Assembly (NCBI RefSeq): GCF_900130005.1
Contig: NZ_FQXP01000003.1
Location: 124,001 to 188,000, forward strand
Length of the DNA: 64,000 bases
Direction of reading: 5' to 3'
Source: Clostridium collagenovorans DSM 3089
GTDB taxonomy: Bacteria; Bacillota; Clostridia; Clostridiales; Clostridiaceae
Within the stretch, counting starts at the first letter, position 1. The number at the start of each line of letters is the position of its first letter. A program made the position numbers and the translations under genes. This document shows, piece by piece, positions 1 to 9,347 of the stretch. Under the pieces are notes generated by a model that did not search any database, had not been told where the DNA came from, and worked only from the letters and a program-made list of their open reading frames with translations.

Positions 1-60
1 GTGTTTATATTTAAATATTTTTGTATTTATGCTTTATAAATTGTAAATTGATATAGTGTA

Positions 61-110
61 AGAAAGGATAGAAAAGTAAAGATGAATTTTGCTTTTCTAT
101 CCTTTCTTTT
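61..110. terminator. strong intrinsic terminator, probably bidirectional
   Basis: A perfect 16-bp stem (61-76 with 92-107) encloses a 15-nt loop and is followed on the plus strand by a T-rich tail. It lies just beyond the end of the minus-strand MFS gene. The U-tract is best for plus-strand transcription entering from outside the window, but the stem can also stop the MFS transcript. Confidence 0.8.
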
Positions 111-126
111 ATAATATTAAGTTTAT

Positions 127-1383
127 TTATTTTGAAGGATTTGTAGAGCAATATTTTCTGGATAGAAGGTAAGAGCCAATCCAACCCAAATAAGTTATTG
201 CTGTTAAAATTAATAAGATAATCCATGCTGGAGAATAAGATCCAAATATATCATATAGCGAAGCTATGAATAATGAGCCTAAAGCAAGACCTACTTGACT
301 TGCACTATTAACAATACCATAAGCTTCTCCATACTTTTCTGAACCAAAAATCTCAGAGGTGATAAGTGGGGGAATAACTGTACCAATAGCAGTACCAAGT
401 CCAAAAGAAATTGCCATTATATATAAAGTAGTAACACTGTTACCAAATAACATGAATACAAAAGCAAGACCAAAAGTTATACAACCAAAGGTAGTACTAG
501 CAACGATCCCGAATTTATCATTAATCCATCCTATTAATAACTTACCAAAGATTCCTATTAGAGAATATAGAGATATAATAGCAGCTTGTACTTTTGCTCC
601 TTGTAATTCTTCAATAGCAGGTGGAAAATGACCTAAAGCTCCTGAGTTTATAATAGAATTTGTAAACATTCCCAAAAGCAATATCCAAAAGAAAAGTTTT
701 CTTTTAGAGTTCGTAACACTTAAAATTACACTAGAAGAAGTTTTAGAGGAATTATTATTTGAAGAAGAAACCTCATCAGCACCATAAGCTGTTAATCCCA
801 TGTCTTCTGGTTTTTTTCTAAGAATAAATAAAGCTGCAGGAAGAGCTAATAATAAAACTATAAGAGCCATAACTCTATAAGTAATTCTCCATCCGTAATT
901 TGATAAAAGGATAGTTGTTATAGGACTAAATATAAACCCTCCTATACCGATTCCAGCCATAGCTAAACTCATAGCAAGTCCACGCTTTTTTATAAACCAG
1001 TTTGTAATCATCATACTTACAGGAATTAAAGTTGCATTAAGATAAAATACCCCTACAAAGAAAGCTGAAATATAAATATGAAAGATATTTTGAGCAAAGG
1101 AATAAGAAGCATAAGAAATAGCGAATCCAAGTATGCTCACACTTTGAATTTTTTTCATATTACCATTAGCAAGTTTTTTAGCAACTATAGGAGATAAAAA
1201 TATTCCTAATCCTTGAAGTATTGTATTTGCAAGAGTAAATGAACTTCTACTTATATTCATTTCTTTAGTTACTTGAATAAGAAATTTATTTGAAAGTGAC
1301 ATAACTAAAGGAACTATGGTACTTGTAATAATTATACATCCTAAAATAATCCACCAGCCATAGAAAATCTTTGATTTTTTCAT
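127..1383 (-). CDS. MFS transporter (oxalate/formate-antiporter-like)
   Basis: A 418-residue integral membrane protein with the length and about 12 hydrophobic segments usual for the major facilitator superfamily. The N-terminus has the FYGWW sequence typical of the OFA/monocarboxylate-like branch, and a basic, polar central loop (residues about 200-228, Ser/Asn-rich) separates the two six-helix halves. The start is supported by a GGAGGGC ribosome-binding site. It lies 11 bp downstream of the amidohydrolase on the same strand, so the two are probably one operon. The transporter may import the amidohydrolase substrate or export its product; the substrate cannot be read from the sequence. Confidence 0.85.
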   Translation of the reverse strand: MKKSKIFYGWWIILGCIIITSTIVPLVMSLSNKFLIQVTKEMNISRSSFTLANTILQGLGIFLSPIVAKKLANGNMKKIQSVSILGFAISYASYSFAQNIFHIYISAFFVGVFYLNATLIPVSMMITNWFIKKRGLAMSLAMAGIGIGGFIFSPITTILLSNYGWRITYRVMALIVLLLALPAALFILRKKPEDMGLTAYGADEVSSSNNNSSKTSSSVILSVTNSKRKLFFWILLLGMFTNSIINSGALGHFPPAIEELQGAKVQAAIISLYSLIGIFGKLLIGWINDKFGIVASTTFGCITFGLAFVFMLFGNSVTTLYIMAISFGLGTAIGTVIPPLITSEIFGSEKYGEAYGIVNSASQVGLALGSLFIASLYDIFGSYSPAWIILLILTAITYLGWIGSYLLSRKYCSTNPSK

Positions 1384-1394
1384 AATTGCCCTCC

Positions 1395-2564
1395 TTAATT
1401 GTTATTATTTAACCAGTTAAATGCACAGGTTGAGTAAATAGAAGCGCCATATGCCATAGCATTCTCATCAAATAGTACATTAGGATTATGATGAGGATAA
1501 TCATTTCCAGGTACATGACAGCCTAACATGAAATACACAGTGGGAACCTCTTTTGATATAAAAGCAAGATCATCAGAAGGTGTAACACGATAATTAGGTA
1601 TGTATTTCATATTCTCATCTATATCTTCAACATATGAAACTAGCTCTTTCAAAAGAGTAGGATCTGTATAAGTTGAAGGAACAGAAGAGAGAACTTCATA
1701 TTGAATTTTAACATTACACATTAGTTCAGTAGACTTTATAATATCTTGAATTCTAGAAAAAAGTTTATTTCTTACTTCTGTATTATAAGTTCTTAATGTA
1801 CCTTGAAGTGTAGCTATATTTGGAATTATATTAGGTGAATTTCCAGAGGAAAACTGTCCTAAGGTTAAGCTAGCCGTTTCCATTGAGGGAGTTTCACGTG
1901 CAATTAGTTCTTGAAAACTCAAATATATATGAACACCAGCATTTATAGGATCAATACCACTGTGAGGAAGGGCACCATGACAACCCTTACCTGTGATTGT
2001 AATTTTGAATCCATCACAAGAAGATGTCATATTTCCTTCACAGAAGGCAACAGAAGGGGCATCATAATCAAGCATAGTATGAATACCAATAGCTGCATCT
2101 ACAGAAGGATTTTTAAGGACACCTGATTTAATCATATTTTGAGAACCTTGAAAAATTTCTTCAGCAGGTTGAAACATTAACTTTACATTACCTACAAGTT
2201 CTTTTGAAGATTCTTTTAGAAGTTGTGCTGCTGAAAGAAGCATTGAGGTATGGATATCATGACCACAATTATGAGCAGCATTTGTTTTGGATTTAAATAA
2301 TAAATCATTAGTTTCAGACATAGGCAAAGCATCAGTATCACATCTTAATAAAATGGTTTTACCTGGTTTTTCTCCATATATGGTAGCTGTAACACCAGAA
2401 TCGCAGATTTCTTCAGGATCAAGACCAATTTGTTTAAGTCTTTTTATAATGTACGCAGTAGTATTAGGTAAATGAGAACCACATTCAGCATTTTCATGCA
2501 GGTAGTGTCTGTCTTTAAGCATGTTAGGCATTAATTCAGTTGCTCTTTTAAAAAAATTATTCAT
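1395..2564 (-). CDS. M20 family amidohydrolase / N-acyl-amino acid deacylase-type peptidase
   Basis: A 389-residue cytosolic metallohydrolase of the M20D amidohydrolase family (hippurate hydrolase, N-acetyl-amino acid or aminobenzoyl-glutamate hydrolases). Visible motifs are RCDTDALPM (residues 74-82), the metal-binding HNCGHD (98-103), QPAEE around 150, and a C-terminal HHNPNVLFDE segment that carries a metal ligand. Length is normal. The start follows AGGAGG with good spacing. It is the first gene of a minus-strand operon with the MFS transporter, and its leader contains a large palindrome that is a likely operator for the divergent regulator. Exact substrate unknown. Confidence 0.88.
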   Translation of the reverse strand: MNNFFKRATELMPNMLKDRHYLHENAECGSHLPNTTAYIIKRLKQIGLDPEEICDSGVTATIYGEKPGKTILLRCDTDALPMSETNDLLFKSKTNAAHNCGHDIHTSMLLSAAQLLKESSKELVGNVKLMFQPAEEIFQGSQNMIKSGVLKNPSVDAAIGIHTMLDYDAPSVAFCEGNMTSSCDGFKITITGKGCHGALPHSGIDPINAGVHIYLSFQELIARETPSMETASLTLGQFSSGNSPNIIPNIATLQGTLRTYNTEVRNKLFSRIQDIIKSTELMCNVKIQYEVLSSVPSTYTDPTLLKELVSYVEDIDENMKYIPNYRVTPSDDLAFISKEVPTVYFMLGCHVPGNDYPHHNPNVLFDENAMAYGASIYSTCAFNWLNNNN

Positions 2565-2578
2565 TTACAGTTCCTCCT

Positions 2579-2634
2579 ATATAATATAAAGACTATATAA
2601 AGACAAACGTCTTTATATAGTCTTTATATTATAT
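2579..2634. promoter_or_regulatory. 56-nt near-perfect palindrome, candidate operator
   Basis: Two 26-bp arms (2579-2604 and 2609-2634) are perfect reverse complements around a 4-nt centre (AAAC). Each arm itself contains two copies of TAAAGAC about 13 bp apart, so the site presents four half-sites with dyad symmetry. It sits about 15 bp upstream of the amidohydrolase start codon and 135 bp upstream of the divergent regulator gene. No U-tract suits it as a terminator for either gene. I infer an operator for the adjacent regulator, or a hairpin in the operon leader. Confidence 0.65.
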
Positions 2635-2768
2635 TAATATTTTGAAAAAATCAATATATTTTTTGAAAATATAAAAAATTCAAATATGATAAAATTTACA
2701 GAAAAATATTTCTGAATAAGATAAATATGATAAAATAACAATAGAATTTAAATAAGGGAGTGCTTTAA

Positions 2769-4094
2769 TTGAAAAAAAAGGTTGCTGTTATAACAACAAA
2801 ATTTTTAGAAGAATTTCTAAATAATTCTTTTAATGAAATGAATATAGATTGTGACTTTCAAATATACATATATGAAACTTTTGAAGATATTAAAAATATA
2901 TATTTAAATATACCCTTAGATACAGAGGGAATTCTAACAAGTGGTGTTTTCCCAGCACAAGTTATAAAAAAGAGTTTCCAAGAAAATACGATCCCTATTT
3001 CATATTTTAATATCGATGACGCTGATATATATAGACTATTTTTCTTGATTTTATATAAAAATAGAAATCTTGATATAAATAGAGTTTATGCAGATCCTCT
3101 TGGAGCGTTCGATATTGACTTAAATAAGTATCTTCAAAGTAATCATAAGCTTGATTACTCTGAAATGATAGAGCCTATGGTAAAAAATATGAGCTTAGAG
3201 GAATTAAAAGATATTGAAAAGGAACAACTTAAAAAGCATGTGACATTATGGAGAAATGGCCATATAGATATATCCGTTACACGATTTAGCAGTTTAGTAG
3301 AGCCATTGAAAAAATTAGGGTTAAAAGTATATTTTCCATTTCCAAGTCATGAGTATTTGAAGGATTCGTGTATGCAACTTTGTCAAAAAATTGATTTGAT
3401 AAAAATGAAGGAAAATCAACCTGCTGCTATCAATATAACTATAGAGAATTCTGGTGTATTAGATGCAAACTTGGAAAGAAAGTATATTAATCTTCATGAG
3501 GCTCTTTTAGATTTTAGTGGAAGTTCTCTTATGGAATATGTGATTCAAAGAAATGCTTTAGGATTTGAAATACTTACACATAGAAAAAAGATTGAAGAAA
3601 AAACACTAAACTATACATCATGTACACTTAGAAACTTTTTAAAAGATAGATTAGATTTTAAAGTATATATAGGATATGGAATAGGAAATGATATGTATCA
3701 AGCTAGAATGAATGCAATAGATGCTAATAGAGAGGCTGTAATTAATCAAGTAGAAGGAAGTTTTTTGATTAATAATCTTAATGAGCTTATTGGTCCATTA
3801 GGCTTACCTAGTAATTTTATAATTCAAGATAATATATCAGAAAAAATAAAGAGCCTTACTAAAAATATCTCTCTTTCTCCTATAACTATAAGAAAAGTTG
3901 TTTCTGCATTTAAGTCTATGAGTAATGAACAATTAACAGCTAAAGAATTAGCATTAAAGTTATCTATAACTCAAAGAAGTGCGAATAGATTTTTAAGTTC
4001 CATGGAAAAGGGAAACATGGTAAAAATTATAGATGAGAGAAGGATAACAACAAAGGGACGTCCAGAAAGAGTTTATAAATTAAATGATCAATAA
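2769..4094 (+). CDS. transcriptional regulator with C-terminal winged HTH
   Basis: A 441-residue protein read from a TTG start (AGGGAG eight bases upstream). The N-terminal about 150 residues resemble a ligand-sensing fold. Around residues 298-325 a GYGIGNDMYQARMNAIDANREA-type stretch resembles a degenerate GGDEF-like/CdaR-type module. The last about 70 residues (MSNEQLTAKELALKLSITQR, then a GRPERVYKL wing) form a winged helix-turn-helix. The gene is divergent from the amidohydrolase/MFS operon and shares with it an intergenic region holding a large palindrome, so it probably controls that operon. I do not recognise the exact family. Confidence 0.7.
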   Translation: MKKKVAVITTKFLEEFLNNSFNEMNIDCDFQIYIYETFEDIKNIYLNIPLDTEGILTSGVFPAQVIKKSFQENTIPISYFNIDDADIYRLFFLILYKNRNLDINRVYADPLGAFDIDLNKYLQSNHKLDYSEMIEPMVKNMSLEELKDIEKEQLKKHVTLWRNGHIDISVTRFSSLVEPLKKLGLKVYFPFPSHEYLKDSCMQLCQKIDLIKMKENQPAAINITIENSGVLDANLERKYINLHEALLDFSGSSLMEYVIQRNALGFEILTHRKKIEEKTLNYTSCTLRNFLKDRLDFKVYIGYGIGNDMYQARMNAIDANREAVINQVEGSFLINNLNELIGPLGLPSNFIIQDNISEKIKSLTKNISLSPITIRKVVSAFKSMSNEQLTAKELALKLSITQRSANRFLSSMEKGNMVKIIDERRITTKGRPERVYKLNDQ

Positions 4095-4267
4095 TAAAAA
4101 ATAAAGGTATGAAGATATGGATTATAGAAAATATAAGAATATAAACATTATATTTAATTATTTACTATATTTGTTAAATCTATGTTAAACCTATAAATTA
4201 TTGTATACAAATTAATAGTCAATTGCTAAAATAATAGTATCTATTTGCGCTGCATATAAATCTACAG

Positions 4268-4356
4268 TACAAACTGATCAGGCAATAAACTTATTAAGTT
4301 TGTGAAGCCGGGCCTTAATTGGCAACAGGATGATTATTACGCCTGTGGGACAGTGA
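4268..4356 (+). ncRNA. NiCo (czcD) riboswitch, Ni2+/Co2+ sensing
   Basis: The leader of the P-type ATPase gene holds the conserved NiCo/czcD core: an ACTGAnCAGGCAAT segment at 4273, GAAGCCGGGC near 4305, GGCAACAGGATG at 4321 and GCCTGTGGGACAGT at 4341. This order and spacing match the four-way-junction aptamer known to bind cobalt and nickel ions cooperatively. The last helix overlaps an intrinsic terminator, so metal binding should prevent termination and turn the gene on. The rest of the 4095-4464 gap is AT-rich leader and promoter sequence without a gene. Confidence 0.93.
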
Positions 4357-4377
4357 AATGTTCCACAGGTTTTTTAT
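4342..4377 (+). terminator. riboswitch expression-platform terminator
   Basis: A 9-bp stem (4342-4350 with 4361-4369, one G-U pair) is followed by a run of T. Its 5' arm is the conserved GCCTGTGGGA of the aptamer, so terminator and metal-bound aptamer compete for the same bases. Confidence 0.9.
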
Positions 4378-4464
4378 ATTTAACCTTAGAACATTTCTGA
4401 AGATTGCAATGCCATAGAACTGTCTTTAATATTATGCTAGAAATAGCACATGGAGGTAATTGTT

Positions 4465-7023
4465 ATGGTTGAACAACAGATCAAAGAAATTCAGGGGATC
4501 ACGTCCCAAGAAGCAAAAAAGCTTCAAGAAAAGTATGGTAAAAATGAACTTATATCTGAAAAGAAGGAAAGTGTATTTCACAAAATTTTTCATGTCATTA
4601 CGGAACCAATGTTTTTATTACTAATTGTTGCAGCAGGGATTTATTTTATTTTAGGAGAGCCTAGAGATGGAGCTATAATGCTCATTTTTGTTATTGGAAT
4701 TATAAGTATAGAAGCAATTCAAGAATGGAAAACTGATAAAACACTAAAAGCACTAAAGGATCTATCTGCCCCTCATGTTACGGTACTTAGAGATGGAGCT
4801 AAAAAAGTAATAAATAGTGCTGATTTAGTACCAGGGGATATCATGTATATTAATGAAGGTGTTAAAATACCTGCAGATGGTATAGTGTTAAAGTCGAGCA
4901 CACTTTGTGTTGATGAATCTTCTCTTACTGGGGAAGTGGAAGGAGTATGGAAAAGTATAACCGAGGATATAACTGAGAAAAATACCGACTATTGGCGTAA
5001 AGATTATTGTTATGCTGGAACATTAGTTATACAAGGTACTGGAGTTATATTAGTAGATAAGATTGGTTCGCAAACTGAGTATGGTAAAATAGGGCAAAAT
5101 GTTATATCAGCACCAGAGGCCTCAACACCACTTCAAAAACAAACTGGAAAGTTAGTGAAGTTATGTGCAGGAATTGCAGTTGCTTTATTTATATTTGTGG
5201 GAATTATAACTTATTTCAATATACCAGATCATGGATTTAGTGATAGGATTATAGAAAGTATTTTATCAGGTGTTACCCTTGCAATGGCAATGATACCAGA
5301 GGAATTCCCAGTTATATTAACGGTTTTTTTATCTATGGGTGCTTGGAGACTTGCTAAAAAACATTCTCTTGTAAGAAGATTACCTTCAGTAGAAACCTTA
5401 GGTGCTGTTTCTGTTCTTTGTGTTGATAAAACAGGTACAATAACTATGAATCAAATGAATGTTAAAGAGACTTGGAGTATATTAGATGATACAAAAAATC
5501 TGATTCATATAATGGGAATGGCTTGTAAACAAGATGCTTATGATCCAATGGAAAAGGCTATGATTTCATTCTGTGAGAAAGAAGGAATTGCAAAAGATAT
5601 TTTATTTGGTGGAGAACTTATAAAAGAATATGCTTTTACTGATGAAAATAAAATTATGGGTAATGTTTGGAAAAATTATGAGATCATTACAGTTGCAGCT
5701 AAGGGTTCACCGGAGCATATTTTAAAAATATGCAACTTAACAGATCATGAAAGAAAAATAGCTGAAGATAAAATACTAGAAATGTCTAAAGAAGGCCTGC
5801 GTGTTATTGCAGTAGGACAGGTGATTTTAAATAGTGTTTATGATATAGAAGAAGATATTAAGGATTGTAGATTACAATTATGTGGAATGATTGGACTTGC
5901 TGACCCGCCAAGAGAATCTGTAAAGGAAGATATCAAGATTTGTACTAAAGCAGGAGTCAGAGTAGTAATGATAACTGGTGATAATGGAATTACAGCTAGC
6001 TCAATTGCAAAGCAAATTAACATGCCAAATAGTGATAAGATTATAACTGGTGATGAGCTTAATGCAATGACTGATGATGAACTTCGTGAAAGAGTGAAGG
6101 ATGTTAGTATATTTTCTAGGGTTATACCTGAGCATAAAATGAGAATTGTAAAGGCATTCAAAGAAAATGGTGAAATAGTTGCTATGACTGGTGATGGTGT
6201 CAATGATGCAGCTGCACTTAAATATGCTGATATAGGTATAGCAATGGGTAAACGTGGTTCAGAGGTTTCAAGAGAAGCGGCGGATTTAATTTTACTTGAT
6301 GATAATTTTTCAACTATAATTGATACTATAAAAGATGGTAGAAGAATATATGATAATATTAGAAAAGCAGTTGGATATGTGTTTAGTATTCACATTCCTA
6401 TTGCATTTGCCTCATTATTTGCACCTTTATTAGGAGTGAATCCAGCAAGTCTTTTATTATTACCATTACATGTTGTTTTGCTAGAGTTAGTAATTGATCC
6501 AACTTGCTCCATTGTATTAGAACGTCAACCAGCTGAGCATGACATTATGGATAGAAAGCCTCGTGATCCAAATGAAAAGTTATTAACTTCAAAAACACTT
6601 ATTAAAAGTATCCTTCAAGGGTTTACTATTTTTGCAGTTTCATTTGGAACGTATTTTACATTCTTGGGGTATTATCCAGATAATGCAGCACTTGCAAGAA
6701 CAATGGGTCTTAGCATCATATTATTAGCTAACTTATTCTTGGTTCAAGTTAATAGTTCAGATTCAGAGTATGCTATTCAATCTTTTAAAAAGCTTATAAA
6801 AGATAAAGTAATGTGGATAGTTAATTTAGGCACTGTACTTGGATTAGGAGTACTATTATATACGCCAATAAGTAAGTTTTTAAAGCTTACTTCCTTATCT
6901 ATAGAGCAAATAGGGTTAGTTATTCTTATATCAGCAACATCAGTTGGGTGGTATGAAGTTGTTAAAATGATAAATAACATGAGTAGAGGTAAAAGCAAAA
7001 AATCAAGTTATGAAGAAAACTAA
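4465..7023 (+). CDS. cation-translocating P-type ATPase under Ni/Co riboswitch control
   Basis: A P-type ATPase of 852 residues. It has an N-terminal cation-ATPase domain, a TGE actuator motif (SLTGEVEG), PEEFP in TM4 near residue 278, the phosphorylated Asp in DKTGT at about residue 321, TGD in the P domain and the TGDGVNDAAAL hinge, with further TM helices at the C-terminus. It lacks the CPx/SPC motif of P1B heavy-metal pumps and is closer to P2-type Ca2+/Mn2+ pumps. An ATG at 4450 overlaps the GGAGGT ribosome-binding site, so I place the start at 4465. The upstream NiCo riboswitch implies a role in Co2+/Ni2+ efflux; direct ion specificity is inferred. Confidence 0.9.
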   Translation: MVEQQIKEIQGITSQEAKKLQEKYGKNELISEKKESVFHKIFHVITEPMFLLLIVAAGIYFILGEPRDGAIMLIFVIGIISIEAIQEWKTDKTLKALKDLSAPHVTVLRDGAKKVINSADLVPGDIMYINEGVKIPADGIVLKSSTLCVDESSLTGEVEGVWKSITEDITEKNTDYWRKDYCYAGTLVIQGTGVILVDKIGSQTEYGKIGQNVISAPEASTPLQKQTGKLVKLCAGIAVALFIFVGIITYFNIPDHGFSDRIIESILSGVTLAMAMIPEEFPVILTVFLSMGAWRLAKKHSLVRRLPSVETLGAVSVLCVDKTGTITMNQMNVKETWSILDDTKNLIHIMGMACKQDAYDPMEKAMISFCEKEGIAKDILFGGELIKEYAFTDENKIMGNVWKNYEIITVAAKGSPEHILKICNLTDHERKIAEDKILEMSKEGLRVIAVGQVILNSVYDIEEDIKDCRLQLCGMIGLADPPRESVKEDIKICTKAGVRVVMITGDNGITASSIAKQINMPNSDKIITGDELNAMTDDELRERVKDVSIFSRVIPEHKMRIVKAFKENGEIVAMTGDGVNDAAALKYADIGIAMGKRGSEVSREAADLILLDDNFSTIIDTIKDGRRIYDNIRKAVGYVFSIHIPIAFASLFAPLLGVNPASLLLLPLHVVLLELVIDPTCSIVLERQPAEHDIMDRKPRDPNEKLLTSKTLIKSILQGFTIFAVSFGTYFTFLGYYPDNAALARTMGLSIILLANLFLVQVNSSDSEYAIQSFKKLIKDKVMWIVNLGTVLGLGVLLYTPISKFLKLTSLSIEQIGLVILISATSVGWYEVVKMINNMSRGKSKKSSYEEN

Positions 7024-7090
7024 GATTTTAGATAATAGAAATAAATATTAGGTAACATTAGATAACTATTCATTAAGCTTATATAAAAAT

Positions 7091-7127
7091 TAGAACTCCT
7101 GATTAAAGCTCAGGAGTTCTAATAAAA
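7091..7127. terminator. bidirectional terminator between convergent genes
   Basis: A 12-bp perfect stem (7091-7102 with 7110-7121) with a 7-nt loop, A/T-rich on both sides, lies between the plus-strand ATPase and the minus-strand ferredoxin gene. Confidence 0.88.
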
Positions 7128-7155
7128 ATCAAGTCTTTAATTTATAAGAGCATTT

Positions 7156-7920
7156 TTACAAAAAAAGTTCATTTTCATGATATACAGAACAGATTTTTTT
7201 CATCTTTTCTGAAGCTATTGTTAACATTACTTTACTAACACTACGAGCTTTAGAAGGACAAATAGCAACACAACGCATACAAGAGATGCATTCTGATTTA
7301 TTTGTTTTTGATGGTGTATCCACTGCAATTGCATTTACAGGACATTTATTTACGCAAATTCCACATTTTATACAGTCTTTATTTACTGTAGGTTTCATAG
7401 GAACACCCTTATATTCTCTGTAAGGATAATTACCAGGAACAACTAGAGAGTTAAAGTTGTTTCCTGCTGTAAGTTTAGTTTTAATTTTTTCTGCAAAGGA
7501 AATTAATTCTTTATAATCATTATCATTAGGTCTTCCCGTTGCAAATTGATGCATAATGGAATGTTCAGCTACTGCTGCTATAGCAGCTACACAACAAAAA
7601 CCACAGCTCTCCAATGTACTTTTTAATTCTAAAAGAGTGTCTTCATAGGCACGATTGCCATATACACAAATTAAAATTGCCTTTGAATTTTCAGCCTTCA
7701 TTTCTTTAAGTCTTGAAACTGCAACTTGAGGTACTCGTCCACCAAATGACGGTACGGAAATAATACAAATATCATCATGGTTAAAGTTAAAAGAATTAAA
7801 ATCCAGATTAGTATCTGTTAAATCTATAGAAGTGCTATTCTGGCAAAATGCTTTTGTAAAGGAATCAGCTACTTTTTGAGTTCCTCCTGTAGGACTGAAA
7901 GTGATATTATAACAAGTCAT
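7156..7920 (-). CDS. EFR1-type flavodoxin/ferredoxin fusion protein
   Basis: A 254-residue cytosolic redox protein. The N-terminal half is flavodoxin-like, with an FMN phosphate loop SPTGGTQ near residue 9 and a SVPSFGGRVP stretch. The C-terminal part holds two 4Fe-4S ferredoxin motifs, CIKCGICVNKCP and CISCMRCVAICP. This architecture matches the EFR1 ferrodoxin family found widely in clostridia, whose electron-transfer partners are mostly unknown. It stands alone, convergent with the ATPase gene and facing away from the ABC importer, so the neighbourhood gives no partner. The start is supported by GGGGGA upstream of the ATG. Confidence 0.88.
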   Translation of the reverse strand: MTCYNITFSPTGGTQKVADSFTKAFCQNSTSIDLTDTNLDFNSFNFNHDDICIISVPSFGGRVPQVAVSRLKEMKAENSKAILICVYGNRAYEDTLLELKSTLESCGFCCVAAIAAVAEHSIMHQFATGRPNDNDYKELISFAEKIKTKLTAGNNFNSLVVPGNYPYREYKGVPMKPTVNKDCIKCGICVNKCPVNAIAVDTPSKTNKSECISCMRCVAICPSKARSVSKVMLTIASEKMKKICSVYHENELFL

Positions 7921-8324
7921 TAAAAATCCCCCATATTAATTAGTTAAAGAGAAGAAACTGAGTTCATTCTCTACAAATATCGATTTATATTGCCAATTAT
8001 AGCATAATAATTAATTATATAGAAATATATGTAATTGTAATAAGTTTATACCATGGGTATAGAGAGAGGAAATAAGTTTTATTAATTGAGATTTTAATTA
8101 CAAATTTATAAATCTTAATCTACAATTTTTATGGCAGTTAATGGTTTGAAATTGAATAATAAATAAAAAATGGTATTTGATTTCATGATAAGAAATGTAA
8201 AATCTATAAGAAAAATGTATTAGACAGGAATTAATTGTAAGTGGTAATATGAAGAACGTGTGGGCAAATATAAGTTAATTAAACTTATATTATTTATTTT
8301 ATTAAAAATTAAAGGAGAGAGATC
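7921..8324. other. intergenic promoter region, no gene seen
   Basis: A 404-bp AT-rich divergent gap between the EFR1 gene and the ABC importer. I see a near-palindrome TATACCATGGGTATA at about 8047-8061. A perfect 10-bp inverted repeat (8267-8276 with 8282-8291), followed by a T-rich stretch, lies just upstream of the importer ribosome-binding site. Either could be an operator or weak attenuator for the importer operon; no known riboswitch is recognised. Confidence 0.4.
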
Positions 8325-9347
8325 ATGAAACACAAATTTTTAAAAGTACTTTCTGTACTTATAACCATTTCACTTTGCTTAGCTGGATGCGGGACATCTA
8401 ATAAAAGTAGTGAGGTTACACCAGCTAATGCCAATGAAAAACAAAAGTATCCTGAAACTATAACAATAGGATATGTACCAAGTGCGGGTATATTACAAGT
8501 TCTACCTATAGTTGCAAATGACAAAGGGTGGTTTCAAGAAGAGTTTAAAGATACAAATACAAAAATTCAATTTGAAGCATTTAAAACGGGACCATTAATA
8601 ATGGAAGCTTTTAATGCAAAAAAAGTAGATATTGGACATATAGGAGATCAGCCTATTTTTTCTAGTAGAGCTAATGGTGTTGATTTAAAAGCTTTTGGAC
8701 TTCATTCTATAGGAGATAAGAATTACGGTCTTGTAGTTACTAATAAATCAGGGGCTAATGGTTTTAAAGATCTTAAAGGTAAAAAAATAGGAGTTTCTCT
8801 TGGAACAATTGGACAAAGAATATATAATCTTTATCTTGAAAAGTATGATTTAAAAGAAGGAGATATGGAAGTTATAAATATTCCACCATCTGATATGAAA
8901 ACTGCACTTGAAACAAACAATGTAGATGGGGCAATAATATGGCAACCATGGATTGGAGTTATTGAAAATGAGAAAATAGGAAAACAGGTTGAGGATACCG
9001 TAGGACTAAAAGATAATATAAATATAACTATTGCTACTACAGAATTTATGAATGAATATCCAGAAACCATAAAAAAGTTACTTAAAGTATATATAAAAAC
9101 AGAAAAGTGGGTTAATGAGAATAAACCAGAAGCTGCTAAAATTATAGCAAAAGAAATGAAGATTGATGAAAATATAATACTTAATGCTATAGAAAAAGAA
9201 AAATATGTGGTTAATATTACACAAGAAGCAATCGATTCAATGGAAGATACTTCAGAATTCCTTAGAAAAATAGGAGTGCTTCGCCAGGAAGTTCCAGCTA
9301 AAGAATGTGTTGAATTAAAATTCCTTAAGGATCTTGGTATTGAGTAA
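8325..9347 (+). CDS. ABC importer substrate-binding lipoprotein (SsuA/TauA/NrtA type)
   Basis: A 340-residue extracellular lipoprotein with a basic N-terminus, hydrophobic stretch and lipobox LAGC (Cys22). After a Ser/Asn-rich linker comes the type 2 periplasmic-binding fold of the NMT1/SsuA group: TITIGYVPSAG at the start, GPLIMEAFNAKKVDIGHIGD in the ligand hinge, and DLKGKKIGVSLGT. The family delivers alkanesulfonates, taurine, nitrate or thiamine precursors to the membrane. It is the first of three overlapping or closely spaced genes for one importer. A strong AAAGGAGAG precedes the start. The ligand cannot be assigned from sequence; aliphatic sulfonate or taurine is the usual guess. Confidence 0.88.
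   Translation: MKHKFLKVLSVLITISLCLAGCGTSNKSSEVTPANANEKQKYPETITIGYVPSAGILQVLPIVANDKGWFQEEFKDTNTKIQFEAFKTGPLIMEAFNAKKVDIGHIGDQPIFSSRANGVDLKAFGLHSIGDKNYGLVVTNKSGANGFKDLKGKKIGVSLGTIGQRIYNLYLEKYDLKEGDMEVINIPPSDMKTALETNNVDGAIIWQPWIGVIENEKIGKQVEDTVGLKDNINITIATTEFMNEYPETIKKLLKVYIKTEKWVNENKPEAAKIIAKEMKIDENIILNAIEKEKYVVNITQEAIDSMEDTSEFLRKIGVLRQEVPAKECVELKFLKDLGIE

Noticed and set aside
4268..4356. yybP-ykoY (Mn2+) riboswitch upstream of the P-type ATPase
   Set aside because: The conserved blocks are those of the NiCo/czcD aptamer; the Mn2+ aptamer core is absent.
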